Shown: positions 52,664 through 61,914 of the stretch, piece after piece
Numbering within the stretch: the stretch's first letter is position 1
Layout: every line of letters begins with the position of its first letter
Source of the DNA: Chryseobacterium sp. JUb7
Lineage (GTDB): Bacteria; Bacteroidota; Bacteroidia; Flavobacteriales; Weeksellaceae
Direction: 5' to 3'
NCBI RefSeq assembly: GCF_024806495.1
Contig: NZ_JANUFF010000002.1
Location: 1-64,000 of the forward strand
Length of the DNA stretch: 64,000 bases
Notes under the pieces: generated by a model
Databases searched by the model: none
Seen by the model: the letters and a program-made list of their open reading frames with translations, nothing else
What the model was told of the DNA's origin: nothing
Translations under genes and position numbers: made by a program

Positions 52664-53644
52664 TTATGATACTTCTGCTACTACAAGCTCTTTTTTGGAA
52701 GGTAAATTCATTAAAACAATGGCAAAAAGAATCAAAGCAATTCCTACCCATTGAATAAAAATAACTTTCTCACCCAACAACACAAAAGCCATCGTTACTG
52801 AAACCGGAAGCTCCAGCGACGAAACGATACTCCCCAATCCCAGTCCTGCATTCGGAAAACCTACATTGAATAAAATAGGCGGTATAATCGTTCCGAACAG
52901 TGATAAAATCAATCCATATTTCCAAAGGATCGAATAATTAAAAGAATGGATATGCTCTGTATTTTCTGTGAAATTCATATAAAATGACTTTAATCCGTCA
53001 GAATATAAAGGTCCGATCTGTGCAAAAAATAAAAATACAAATACAACAATTGAACCTCCACACAACATAATAAAACTCTTTCTGAAAACAGGAAGATGCG
53101 TGGCCAAAGTATTGGATGTGAACATCGTCAATGTGTATGATCCGGCTGCCATTAATCCCCAGAAGATTCCATGCCAATCGATTTCTATACTTTCATTGAC
53201 AAGATTTGTTGCCAGAACAGTTCCTATCAAAACGATAATAACAGAAATGACTTTTCTGGCATTGGGTAATTTTTTAGTGATAAAACTTTCTACCACCACA
53301 CTAAACCAAACCGACTGCATTAAAAGAACAATCGCTATCGAAACATTAATATACTGAACAGCAATATAATAAAATAAACTTGTACACCCTAAAGATGTTC
53401 CGGCAAGCATTAGCGTTCTTACTTCTTTAGCCGTTGGTGATGACAGTTTTTGTTTTGAAGTCACCGTCTGTATGAAATTCAGAATTAAAAGACCTGCCAG
53501 ACCCAATATAAATTGTGATGTCGTCACTTCTGAAGTAGTGTAACCATCATGGTAAGCCAACTTTACAAAAGTTGCCAACATCCCATATATACTCGCACCA
53601 ATTCCTACAAATAAAACTCCTTTTAGTATATTTTTCTTCTTCAT
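52664..53644 (-). CDS. EamA/DMT-family transporter
   Basis: 326 residues with ten membrane helices in two EamA halves: GVLFVGIGASIYGMLATFVKLAYHDGYTTSEVTTSQFILGLAGLLIL for the first and WHGIFWGLMAAGSYTLTMFTSNTL for the second. SVTMAFVLLGEKVIFIQWVGIALILFAIVLMN is the typical end. Inner-membrane carrier for amino acids, nucleosides or similar; substrate unknown. Confidence 0.88.
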   Translation of the reverse strand: MKKKNILKGVLFVGIGASIYGMLATFVKLAYHDGYTTSEVTTSQFILGLAGLLILNFIQTVTSKQKLSSPTAKEVRTLMLAGTSLGCTSLFYYIAVQYINVSIAIVLLMQSVWFSVVVESFITKKLPNARKVISVIIVLIGTVLATNLVNESIEIDWHGIFWGLMAAGSYTLTMFTSNTLATHLPVFRKSFIMLCGGSIVVFVFLFFAQIGPLYSDGLKSFYMNFTENTEHIHSFNYSILWKYGLILSLFGTIIPPILFNVGFPNAGLGLGSIVSSLELPVSVTMAFVLLGEKVIFIQWVGIALILFAIVLMNLPSKKELVVAEVS

Positions 53645-53715
53645 AATTATTTTTCAGAGCCTGCAAAGGTACAATATATTCGGTAAACTACTATACAGCA
53701 TGGATATGATAGATA

Positions 53716-53754
53716 AATAGAATCGGCGCGAGCTTTGCTCGCGCCGATTCTATT
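53716..53754. other. 18-bp perfect GC-rich hairpin
   Basis: 53716-53733 and 53737-53754 are exact complements around a TTT loop, with a GGCGCGAGC core. It is far more GC-rich than the surroundings. No T run follows on either strand. It lies 24 bp after the M36 gene's stop and may end that transcript. Confidence 0.8.
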
Positions 53755-53777
53755 TGGAATTGTATGTATTATATTTA

Positions 53778-56384
53778 TTATTTTTTCACAATAACTTTAG
53801 AGGTAGCATCAAAACCTAAGCCTTTTACTTTTACCATATACGTTCCGTTGATCAGCTTATCCGTAGAAATAGCTTTTTTAGCATCCGGAGAAATTTTATC
53901 TTCTGAAGAAACTAATTTTCCTGACATATCGTAAATTTCAACACTTACTTTTCCTAGTGTGCTGCTTGGGAAATTGATGAAGAATTCATTTTTCGCAGGA
54001 TTTGGATAGATTGAAACTGTATTTTTTACAGCTTTCACTTCATTCGTAGATAATGAAGCACAATCATCCGGAATATCAAAGCTTTCAACCTGATCATTAA
54101 TATTGGTTTTAACTCCCGCAGAAGCATTCACCCCTAAACCTCTTTTTGCAAAAGTATTCCAGATCATACATCTGTCTGCTCCACCGGTTGTTACCTGATC
54201 AGCAGCAATGATTGCATTTCTTCCGTCAATAAATGTCGGATTACAAATCTGAAGTTTCAAGGCGTCAGTAACCAATTGTAAAACTCTTGAGCTTCCATTT
54301 GTAGCATTAGCCGTCACATCAGAAGCGTATCCGTATTTTTCTACATATTTCCAGTGAAGATCCCACAGCATTGAGGCCCAGACAAACCCGATAGAATGTA
54401 CATCCGGAACAATAGCAGATCCGTTATTATACTCCATTCCGTTCGTATCACCATATGTAAAATTATTAATGGTAAAATCAGGTGAATATTTCGCAGGTCT
54501 TATTCCACCTCCTGTGATCGCCTGCCCGGCTGCGTATGTTCCCATACCTCTTGCAACAGATGCATTATCTCCCGGCTTATTTGTTAACATTAAAGCAAAG
54601 AAATCCGACCATCCTTCTCCCATCTGCTCTTTATCTGCAGATGAACTTAGGCAGCCATAGCCTGTCCCTGTCAATCGGTTAGAAATACCGTGTCCATATT
54701 CATGAGTTACGATACCATTATCAAAACTTCCATCCGGAGTTACACTTGTCGCAGGATCATTCTTTAAGGTTACGTTCACTGTTCCTGAAGTTAACTGTGA
54801 TTTGATATAATTTCCTTCTGCATAACTAATCAATACTGAAGGAATGGTAACCGTAGGATCATTTCCTGCCATATTGCCAATCGTAGATCCGTTAGCAGCA
54901 TTATTATAAATAACAGCAGCTGTAGCACCAGCATCCTGCAGGTTTTTGGATTTGATAACGAAAGAGCAGGTTCCTCTTTCAACCAAACCAATTTTTCCGG
55001 TAAGCGATCCAGCCGGTAAAGCTGTACATCCGTCTAAAACAGAAGACAACTGCACATCTCCTGTTACTCCTGTTGCATTTAAAGCCATACCATATTGAGC
55101 TGTTCCTGCACCTGGAGTACGGGTAACGGCTGCTCCCGGAGCATTATAAAAGAACAATCTGTTAACAGTAGACCACATATACATCTGCATTCTTGGATTA
55201 TAGTAATCCGGTGGAGAAGCAAAATTCGCATTATTGGTTCCACCTCCATCCTGAGCTTCCGCGAAAACTCCGTCATCATCTAAACCTCCTTTTCCAAAAT
55301 TATTCCATTGGAAATTTCTTGCTGATTCTGTAAATCCAAACTGATAGAAAACATCGTGGATTCTATTATTTAAGTAAAATAAATTGGTAATTGATGCATT
55401 TTGGTTGTAAGCTGAGTTTCCATTTATACTAAAAGGAAAGTCAAAACTTCTTGTAGCTCCTCCATCCGGAGACAAACCGGGATTATTGGTATTTGCCGTA
55501 TCTTCATATGCATATACATTATTTCCTCTGGTATTGGTATAATGGGTAGTACCGTCAGAATGCCATCCTTCAGGTGACGCATTCAGCATCCAGGGATTTG
55601 AAATCACTGATCTTGGTCCAAATGTAGCAGCTTCAAGAGGTAACGGAAATACATTGTATGATGCGTTATCCGGAGCAAAGAATACGAAATTCTGCTGAGC
55701 TTTATTTTCAGCTCCCACAAGCTGATGAGTATCTGTAAAATGCTGGTGAGTAAGGTCCGAAGAGTAAGCATCAGCATTGAAATTACATGATAATGTTAAA
55801 TTATTTTTTTCAAGTATTCTACCATCATTAGCGTCGACAAGAATATTCCAGTAATTTGCAGATTTTGGTTCTCTCAAAATGTATTCATATGCCAAACGTA
55901 ATTTATCATTGGCATCATAATGATATACAAGTCTTTGTTTTGCCGATTTACTGTCGCTTCCGGATTTTTCCAGAAAGCCTAAAATAGTAAAGCCGGAAAT
56001 CTCTGTATTTCCAAGTTCTTCTGCAATTTTTTGAAGAGCTGCACTTCTTGTTACTGTAGCATTGCCGGGTCCTGCTTCCTGATAGTTTTTCACAAAATTA
56101 TCAGAGAAGTAAGTAACTTTATTATTCTTAATAAGAGCTGTTCCTACAGAACTGTACACAGGAAATCCTTTATAAGTCTGCTGAAATTTAACAACATCAC
56201 TGTTTAAAGATTTTGACTGATCAACATTATCAATGATAAAATTGGTAAGGTCTGATTTTTTATATTCTCTGATTTTATTTTGAGAAATATATTCCTTAAT
56301 TAATTTATCGTTGTCCTGAGAAAACAAAGTTGAAGGAAACACTGCGAATGCCGCAAATAAAAGAGGTAGAATTATCTTTTTCAT
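53778..56384 (-). CDS. M36 (fungalysin) metallopeptidase with PA insert and T9SS sorting domain
   Basis: 868 residues from the ATG at 56384; an upstream ATG at 56423 would add 13 residues before the signal peptide (MKKIILPLLFAAFAVFPSTLFSQ) and is rejected. Propeptide with FTP/PepSY-like stretches, then the M36 catalytic core with H561-E562-Y-G-H565 and EGWSDFFAL downstream. A protease-associated (PA) domain (GLVERGTCSFVIKSKNLQDAGATAAVIYNN) is inserted before the motif. C-terminal T9SS domain starts VSIYPNPAKNEFFINFP. Secreted protein-degrading enzyme. Confidence 0.95.
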   Translation of the reverse strand: MKKIILPLLFAAFAVFPSTLFSQDNDKLIKEYISQNKIREYKKSDLTNFIIDNVDQSKSLNSDVVKFQQTYKGFPVYSSVGTALIKNNKVTYFSDNFVKNYQEAGPGNATVTRSAALQKIAEELGNTEISGFTILGFLEKSGSDSKSAKQRLVYHYDANDKLRLAYEYILREPKSANYWNILVDANDGRILEKNNLTLSCNFNADAYSSDLTHQHFTDTHQLVGAENKAQQNFVFFAPDNASYNVFPLPLEAATFGPRSVISNPWMLNASPEGWHSDGTTHYTNTRGNNVYAYEDTANTNNPGLSPDGGATRSFDFPFSINGNSAYNQNASITNLFYLNNRIHDVFYQFGFTESARNFQWNNFGKGGLDDDGVFAEAQDGGGTNNANFASPPDYYNPRMQMYMWSTVNRLFFYNAPGAAVTRTPGAGTAQYGMALNATGVTGDVQLSSVLDGCTALPAGSLTGKIGLVERGTCSFVIKSKNLQDAGATAAVIYNNAANGSTIGNMAGNDPTVTIPSVLISYAEGNYIKSQLTSGTVNVTLKNDPATSVTPDGSFDNGIVTHEYGHGISNRLTGTGYGCLSSSADKEQMGEGWSDFFALMLTNKPGDNASVARGMGTYAAGQAITGGGIRPAKYSPDFTINNFTYGDTNGMEYNNGSAIVPDVHSIGFVWASMLWDLHWKYVEKYGYASDVTANATNGSSRVLQLVTDALKLQICNPTFIDGRNAIIAADQVTTGGADRCMIWNTFAKRGLGVNASAGVKTNINDQVESFDIPDDCASLSTNEVKAVKNTVSIYPNPAKNEFFINFPSSTLGKVSVEIYDMSGKLVSSEDKISPDAKKAISTDKLINGTYMVKVKGLGFDATSKVIVKK

Positions 56385-56523
56385 ATAAACTAATAAAGGC
56401 GCTAATTTACAAATTATTAACAATCAGGAAACATATAATTTATAAAATTAAATAACATTTTAATTTATTTTTAATAATTCTAAAAATACCCTCTGTAAAA
56501 TAATTCTAAAAACTGAACATATT

Positions 56524-56553
56524 AAAAAAAAGACTGTCTCTGGGACAGTCTTT
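56524..56553 (-). terminator. Terminator of the VWA protein gene
   Basis: AAAGACTGTC pairs with GACAGTCTTT around TCTG; on the minus strand an eight-T run follows. Confidence 0.9.
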
Positions 56554-56557
56554 AGTG

Positions 56558-57994
56558 TTATTTTTTAATCAATTTCTCAGAATAGATTTCGTTTTTATCT
56601 GTAAGAATATTAACGATATATATTCCTTCTTTGCTAGAGCTGATATCAATATCAATTTCTTTTTCATTCCTTATTATTGCTGTATAAACAGTTGTACCAG
56701 AAACATCTACAACCTGAATTTTTCCGGATTTAACAGCTTCTTTCAGGATTACTCTAAATAATCCCGTAGTAGGATTTGGTGTAATTTTCAAAGATGTATT
56801 TTCAATTTTAGGAGGTGTGCTTGCTGCAGCTTTCGTACAGGCACCCAAATCAATATCCCAGTCAAGGAAAGGAAAATTATTCCAACTCATAGCTTCAACA
56901 GCACCGTTAGCAGTTTGATACTGAATAGACATAACAAATTTATATTTTCCTGTAGCACCAGGAGGTAAACCATAATTTGACGGATAAATTACATAGTTAA
57001 AACTTCCTGCAGCCCCAAAAACAGGTGTCGCAGAAATACTATAATCATTTCCTGTGTCAATACTCCTTAAAACTAATTTACTATTGATATAAGTGGCTCC
57101 GGCCGGAAGTGAAATACTGCCGCCTATATGAGCCTCCGGTGGCATTCCGCACCCTGAAGGTTCATAAAAAAACATGACTTTGCCAACAGAAGAATTACAC
57201 AAGCCATTGACTACTCTTTCAAAATCCTCTTCGATGGTATTACCCCCATATAAATAAAGGAAAAACTGGGGTCTTGGAAAATATAATTTAGGTAATATCC
57301 CGAATTCAGGATCACCGGTATTTGTTTCAACGGAACCTGTATAGAATCCACCTGCACTGGCAATAGCAGCTCCCGCAGCACTAGATTGTGCGTCAGGGCT
57401 CAAATGCATTACAGCAAATTTTGCATTTCTAACGGTCTTAAATTGATTGACATTATCAAATGCTGCAGGAGTATTTGGTATTGCATTATTATAATCCACA
57501 AGATGAGAGCCAAAAGCTAAGTTTCCGGTATTTCTCGAGCCATCGGTAATAAGAACTACAAACAATTCAGAACTTGGATCAGGAGCCAATGTAGTTTGTG
57601 AACTTACAATTCCAAAGTTCGGATTACCATCTATGGCATCTCCTATCATACCTAATGATTCATGAAAAGCCTGACCTCCGATCAATCTTCTTTCTATAAA
57701 CTTCTCAACAAAAGTATCATTTGTAAAATCACTCTCTATATAGATTCTTGGTATATAATTAAAATTTACGGCATTATGTAAACCTGTTCCATAATGAACT
57801 ACCGCAAACCTATTTCTAAGATCACAAGCTAGCAGGCGCTGTATCAAATTTACAGTAGTTGTTTTCATCTCTGCCCAGCGAACGTCATCCATTGTGGATC
57901 CATCATCTATTACAAACAGATAATCTCTTTGAGCTTTCAGTGAATTCCAGGATACGAGGAATGTAAAAAGGAAAAATAAAAATGTTTTTTTCAT
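56558..57994 (-). CDS. VWA-domain protein with T9SS sorting domain
   Basis: 478 residues with signal peptide (MKKTFLFFLFTFLVSWNSLKAQ). A von Willebrand A fold spans about 23-260: DYLFVIDDGSTMDDVRWAEMKTT, FAVVHYGTG, LFVVLITDGSRNTG and AKFAVMHLS. The metal site DxSxS reads DDGST, so it is altered. After a beta-rich middle the end is a T9SS domain (LKITPNPTTGLFRVIL ... GIYIVNILTDKNEIYSEKLIKK). Surface or secreted, perhaps adhesive. Confidence 0.88.
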   Translation of the reverse strand: MKKTFLFFLFTFLVSWNSLKAQRDYLFVIDDGSTMDDVRWAEMKTTTVNLIQRLLACDLRNRFAVVHYGTGLHNAVNFNYIPRIYIESDFTNDTFVEKFIERRLIGGQAFHESLGMIGDAIDGNPNFGIVSSQTTLAPDPSSELFVVLITDGSRNTGNLAFGSHLVDYNNAIPNTPAAFDNVNQFKTVRNAKFAVMHLSPDAQSSAAGAAIASAGGFYTGSVETNTGDPEFGILPKLYFPRPQFFLYLYGGNTIEEDFERVVNGLCNSSVGKVMFFYEPSGCGMPPEAHIGGSISLPAGATYINSKLVLRSIDTGNDYSISATPVFGAAGSFNYVIYPSNYGLPPGATGKYKFVMSIQYQTANGAVEAMSWNNFPFLDWDIDLGACTKAAASTPPKIENTSLKITPNPTTGLFRVILKEAVKSGKIQVVDVSGTTVYTAIIRNEKEIDIDISSSKEGIYIVNILTDKNEIYSEKLIKK

Positions 57995-58100
57995 AGTTAA
58001 AAGTTTGTTATTTAAATCGATTAAAAATAATAAATTTTTCTTTATATGGTGATATATTAAAAAAATAAATCATTATTAATGAAAACTAAAAATCCAACCA

Positions 58101-58127
58101 TAAAAAAAGCCACTCAAACGAGTGGCT
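58101..58127 (-). terminator. Terminator of rpsA
   Basis: AGCCACTC (58108-58115) pairs with GAGTGGCT (58120-58127); on the minus strand followed by seven T. Confidence 0.9.
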
Positions 58128-58149
58128 CAATATTATAATGAATTAAGGA

Positions 58150-59940
58150 TTATTTACCTTCTTCCATTTTTCTTTTCAATTCTGCTAAAGCATCGATATC
58201 TCCAAGAGTTGATCTTTCTTCGTTGTTTGAAGAAGAAGATACATTTCTAGAAGAAGAGTCTTTCACATTTTTCTTCTCTTCATCTCTGAAGATTCCTGTG
58301 TGAGAAACTACTACTCTTTTGAATTCTTTGTTGAATTCGATTACTTTAAACTGAGCTTCTTCACCTTTTTTGATTTTAGATCCATCTTCTTTCTCTAATA
58401 ATCTTGATGGGCAGAAAGCTTCAACTTCAGCATCTTCGAACTGTACAGAAGCACCTTTATCGTGTACTTCTACCGCTTTACCAGCGTGGATAGTTCCTTC
58501 AGCATATTTAGTTTCGAATGCATCCCAAGGGTTGTCAGTCAATTGCTTGTGACCTAGAGATAATCTTCTAGCCTGGATGTCTAATTCAAGAACTACAACA
58601 TCTAGTTTATCACCTACTGCACAGAACTCAGATGGGTGCTTGATTTTCTTAGTCCAAGAAAGATCAGAGATGTAGATTAAACCGTCGATACCTTCTTCTA
58701 ACTCTACGAATACACCAAAGTTTGTGAAGTTTCTTACAGTTCCTACATGCTTAGATCCTACAGGGTACTTAGTTTCGATGTTCTCCCATGGATCTTTAGA
58801 TAATTGCTTGATACCAAGAGAGATTTTTCTGTCTTCTCTATCTAAAGTTAATACTTCAGCTTCAACTTCATCACCTACTTTCACAAAGTCACCAGCAGAT
58901 CTCAAGTGAGTAGACCAAGACATTTCAGAAACGTGGATTAATCCTTCTACACCTGGAGCGATTTCTACGAATGCACCATAGTCAGCAAGAACTACTACTT
59001 TTCCTTTTACTTTGTCTCCAACTTTCATGTCAGCAGAAAGAGCATCCCAAGGGTGAGCTTCTAATTGCTTCATACCCAATTGGATTCTTGTTTTCTCATC
59101 ATCGAAATCAAGGATAACAACTTTTACAGTCTGTCCGTCCTCAAGGATTTCAGATGGGTGGTTCACTCTAGACCAAGAAAGGTCTGTAATGTGGATCAAT
59201 CCATCAACACCTCCTAAGTCAATGAATACACCGTAAGAAGTGATATTCTTAACAGTACCTTCAAGAACCTGACCTTTTTCAAGCTGAGCGATGATTTCTT
59301 TTTTCTGACCTTCGATATCTGCTTCGATCAATGCTTTGTGAGATACAACTACGTTTTTGAACTCAGGGTTGATTTTCACAACTTTGAACTCCATAGTTTT
59401 ACCTACGAACTGATCGTAATCTTTAATTGGCTTAACGTCAATTTGAGAACCAGGTAAGAATGCTTCGATTCCGTGTACGTCAACGATCATACCACCTTTA
59501 GTTCTAGATTTTACAAAACCGTTAACGATTTCTCCAGTTTCGTGAAGTTCGTTTACTTTATCCCAAGCTTTAAGCGTTCTTGCTTTTCTGTGAGATAACT
59601 GTAATTGACCAGTTTTGTCTTCTCTTCTGTCAACCATTACTTCTACCTCGTCACCTACACTTAGGCCTTGGTTGTAACGGAATTCGTTAAGAGAAATAAC
59701 ACCTTCTGATTTGAAGTTGATGTCTACGATAGCTTCTTTGTCAGTTAATCTTACTACTCTACCAACTAAAACGTCGTTATCGTTTAGGCTGTTAAGAGAT
59801 CCGTTGTAGATTTCTTCTAAATCGCTTTTTTCTTTTCTCGCATCTGCATCAAGACCTGATTCGAAAGAATCCCAATCAAATTGTTCTGGTGCTACGTTTT
59901 GGTTTAAAATAACCTCTGCTGAATTTGTCTCTTTTGACAT
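58150..59940 (-). CDS. rpsA: 30S ribosomal protein S1
   Basis: 596 residues, slightly longer than the E. coli protein through N- and C-terminal extensions. Multiple S1 RNA-binding motifs are visible: GRVVRLTDKEAIVDINFKSEG, GEIVNGFVKSRTKGGMIVDVHGIEAFLPGSQ, GTVKNITSYGVFIDLGGVDGLIHITDLSW, GKVVVLADYGAFVEIAPGVEGLIHVSEMSW, GTVRNFTNFGVFVELEEGIDGLIYISDLSW and a weaker sixth. It binds mRNA at the ribosome. Ser-rich tail near the C-terminus (DSSSRNVSSSSNNEERS). Confidence 0.97.
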   Translation of the reverse strand: MSKETNSAEVILNQNVAPEQFDWDSFESGLDADARKEKSDLEEIYNGSLNSLNDNDVLVGRVVRLTDKEAIVDINFKSEGVISLNEFRYNQGLSVGDEVEVMVDRREDKTGQLQLSHRKARTLKAWDKVNELHETGEIVNGFVKSRTKGGMIVDVHGIEAFLPGSQIDVKPIKDYDQFVGKTMEFKVVKINPEFKNVVVSHKALIEADIEGQKKEIIAQLEKGQVLEGTVKNITSYGVFIDLGGVDGLIHITDLSWSRVNHPSEILEDGQTVKVVILDFDDEKTRIQLGMKQLEAHPWDALSADMKVGDKVKGKVVVLADYGAFVEIAPGVEGLIHVSEMSWSTHLRSAGDFVKVGDEVEAEVLTLDREDRKISLGIKQLSKDPWENIETKYPVGSKHVGTVRNFTNFGVFVELEEGIDGLIYISDLSWTKKIKHPSEFCAVGDKLDVVVLELDIQARRLSLGHKQLTDNPWDAFETKYAEGTIHAGKAVEVHDKGASVQFEDAEVEAFCPSRLLEKEDGSKIKKGEEAQFKVIEFNKEFKRVVVSHTGIFRDEEKKNVKDSSSRNVSSSSNNEERSTLGDIDALAELKRKMEEGK

Positions 59941-60061
59941 TTTCTAATAAAATTTGTATTCCTTCTTTTTTAACGGTTTGAATAAATGCGGATTAAAAAA
60001 TACGGAAGTAATTAATTATAAGTAATTTACTCGTCAAACCTTTTCGCCACAAAAGTGGGTG

Positions 60062-60092
60062 CAAAGATATAAATTTTATTTCAGATAAACAA
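60062..60092 (-). promoter_or_regulatory. Promoter of rpsA
   Basis: On the minus strand TTG (60092-60090), a 20-nt spacer and TATCTTTG (60069-60062). The predicted 5' leader is about 115 nt, long enough for autogenous control by S1, which is known in other bacteria but not shown here. Confidence 0.7.
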
Positions 60093-60159
60093 TAATTACC
60101 ATCATTCTCAAAACAAGCACAACTCACTGAAAATCAAACACTATTAAAAGCCGTTAGGA

Positions 60160-60190
60160 GTAGAGATGTCATGCTGAGCCTGTAGAAGCA
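60160..60190. repeat. Copy of the TCATGCTGAGCCTGTAGAAG repeat
   Basis: GTCATGCTGAGCCTGTAGAA, one base different from the 22.8-kb copy. Part of the 557-bp gap between rpsA and the helicase gene, which otherwise holds the rpsA promoter, the structured element at 60275 and the helicase promoter. Confidence 0.65.
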
Positions 60191-60274
60191 TTCATTATTA
60201 AGAAAAAAAGAGAGTTCAAAGCCCAGACAAAAATAGATGGTATTGCAGACCACTGCTATCACAAACCTAAATCC

Positions 60275-60366
60275 TAGCCCGGATTGCAACGGCATCCTTT
60301 TGGTTTGCGGCCGGAGCGAAGCGGAGGCTGTAACCCAAAAGATATAGTGAAAAGCCGGAAAAGCTT
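60275..60366 (+). ncRNA. Structured flavobacterial repeat element (Flavo-1-like)
   Basis: A 92-bp unit with nested pairing: AGCCCGG at 60276 with CCGGAAAAGCT at the end, CTTTTGG near 60297 with CCAAAAG near 60334, and an apical GGCC/GGCT stem around GGAGCGAAGCGG. Words such as CGGCATCCTTTT and AAAAGATATAG recur in intergenic regions of many flavobacteria. The structured family I would test first is Flavo-1, found mainly in Flavobacteria. A second, truncated copy is at 89-132. Confidence 0.5.
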
Positions 60367-60484
60367 CAAAATAGTTGCTGGTTTATAGATTCTTTACTTT
60401 CGTTGCCCTTTATTGTAGATGACATCCAAAAAACATTAAATTTAGAACTAAGAACGAGTAACCAGCAACCATCAACTAAATCCT

Positions 60485-60492
60485 TATCTTTG
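60485..60492 (+). promoter_or_regulatory. -7 box giving a leaderless helicase mRNA
   Basis: TATCTTTG fits TAnnTTTG and ends four bases before the ATG at 60497, the same geometry as at 12913-12925. Transcription should begin at or next to the start codon. Confidence 0.6.
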
Positions 60493-60496
60493 CACC

Positions 60497-61804
60497 ATGG
60501 AACTACAATCAATTTATCAAAAACTGCAGATTCAGGATATGAATCAGATGCAGAAATCTACATATAAAGCAACAGAAAATCAGCAGGATGTTGTTTTACT
60601 CTCTCCTACCGGTTCGGGGAAAACACTGGCTTTTTTATTTCCTGTTCTTCGAAATCTGAAAAAAGATGCGTCTGGAATTCAGGCTCTGATTTTGGTTCCG
60701 GCGAGAGAATTGGCTTTGCAAATCGAGCAGGTTTTCAAAGCGATGGGAACAGATTTTAAAGTTTCTGTTTGCTATGGAGGTCATGATAAAAAAATTGAAG
60801 TTAATAATTTAATTGAAGCACCAGCTGTTTTAATCGGAACTCCGGGAAGAGTCGTTTATCACTTAAGAAACAACAATTTTGATCCGAAAACGATTCAGAC
60901 TTTGGTTTTGGATGAGTTTGATAAAGCTTTGGAGCTTGGTTTTCATGATGATATGGAATTTATTTCCAATTCATTGAAAGATTTATCACAACGAATTTTA
61001 ACCTCTGCAACAGCGATGGATGAAATTCCGAAGTTTACAGGATTAAAAAATGAAAAACTGGTTGATTTTCTAAAATTAAGTGACGTAAAACCGGATATTC
61101 AGTTGCGAAAAGTAATGACTATTTCTGAGGAAAAACTGGATACTTTATTTAATTTGATTTGTAAAATAGGAAATAAAAGAACCTTGATTTTCTGCAATCA
61201 CCGTGAAGCCGTTGACCGTATTTCCGATCTTTTAGCTGAAAAAGGAATTGACAGAGAAACATTCCACGGCGGAATGGAACAGGACGAAAGAGAACGTGCA
61301 TTACTGAAATTCAGAAATGATTCTGCGAGAATTTTAATTACAACCGATCTTGCATCAAGAGGATTGGATGTTCCCGAGGTTGAATCAATCGTTCATTATC
61401 AGCTGCCTCCAAAAGAAGATGCTTTTATTCACAGAAACGGTCGTACCGCAAGAATGAATGCGAAAGGATTTGCCTATTTAATTATGAAAGCAGAAGATAA
61501 TTTCCCTTTCATTAAAAATGATACTCCGGAAGAAAGTGTTATCGGATTCAATAAAATTCCTGAGAAAACACCTTTCCAAACGATTTACATCAGTGCCGGA
61601 AAAAAAGACAAAGTGAATAAAGTAGATATTGTTGGATATTTACTTAAAAAAGGTGATCTTCAAAAAGAAGAACTTGGGCTGATAGAAGTAAAAGACAACA
61701 CTTCTTATGTTGCCGTTGCAAGAAATAGAGTGAACGATGTTTTGAAAAGATTGAGTCACGAAAAATTAAAAGGCAAGAAAGTGAAAATGGAAGTGGCCTA
61801 TTAA
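60497..61804 (+). CDS. DEAD-box RNA helicase with DbpA-like C-terminal domain
   Basis: 435 residues. Walker A SPTGSGKTLAF near residue 37, PARELALQIE (Ia), GTPGRVVYHL (Ib), DEFD instead of DEAD in LVLDEFDKALELGF, TSATAMDE for SAT, TDLASRGLDVPEVESIVHY and HRNGRTARM (VI). The C-terminal 75 residues (TIYISAGKKDKVNKVDIVGYLLKKGDLQKEELGLIEVKDNTSYVAVARNRVNDVL) are the DbpA RNA-binding fold. A role in 23S rRNA maturation is likely by family. The promoter lies so near that the mRNA should be leaderless. Confidence 0.93.
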   Translation: MELQSIYQKLQIQDMNQMQKSTYKATENQQDVVLLSPTGSGKTLAFLFPVLRNLKKDASGIQALILVPARELALQIEQVFKAMGTDFKVSVCYGGHDKKIEVNNLIEAPAVLIGTPGRVVYHLRNNNFDPKTIQTLVLDEFDKALELGFHDDMEFISNSLKDLSQRILTSATAMDEIPKFTGLKNEKLVDFLKLSDVKPDIQLRKVMTISEEKLDTLFNLICKIGNKRTLIFCNHREAVDRISDLLAEKGIDRETFHGGMEQDERERALLKFRNDSARILITTDLASRGLDVPEVESIVHYQLPPKEDAFIHRNGRTARMNAKGFAYLIMKAEDNFPFIKNDTPEESVIGFNKIPEKTPFQTIYISAGKKDKVNKVDIVGYLLKKGDLQKEELGLIEVKDNTSYVAVARNRVNDVLKRLSHEKLKGKKVKMEVAY

Positions 61805-61814
61805 TAAAGAAAAT

Positions 61815-61907
61815 TGTCATTGCGAACCGAAGGTGAAGCAATCTCAAAAAATAAATTAGTCTTTAATAAATTGAGATTGCTTCGTCGCTTTGCTTCTCGC
61901 AATGACA
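61815..61907. repeat. TGTCATTGCGA inverted-repeat element
   Basis: TGTCATTGCGA (61815-61825) and GAAGCAATCTCAA (61835-61847) face their complements TTGAGATTGCTTC (61871-61883) and TCGCAATGACA (61897-61907). A 93-bp hairpin between convergent genes; probably a dispersed REP-like element that also serves as a terminator. Confidence 0.8.
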
Positions 61908-61914
61908 TTTAATA

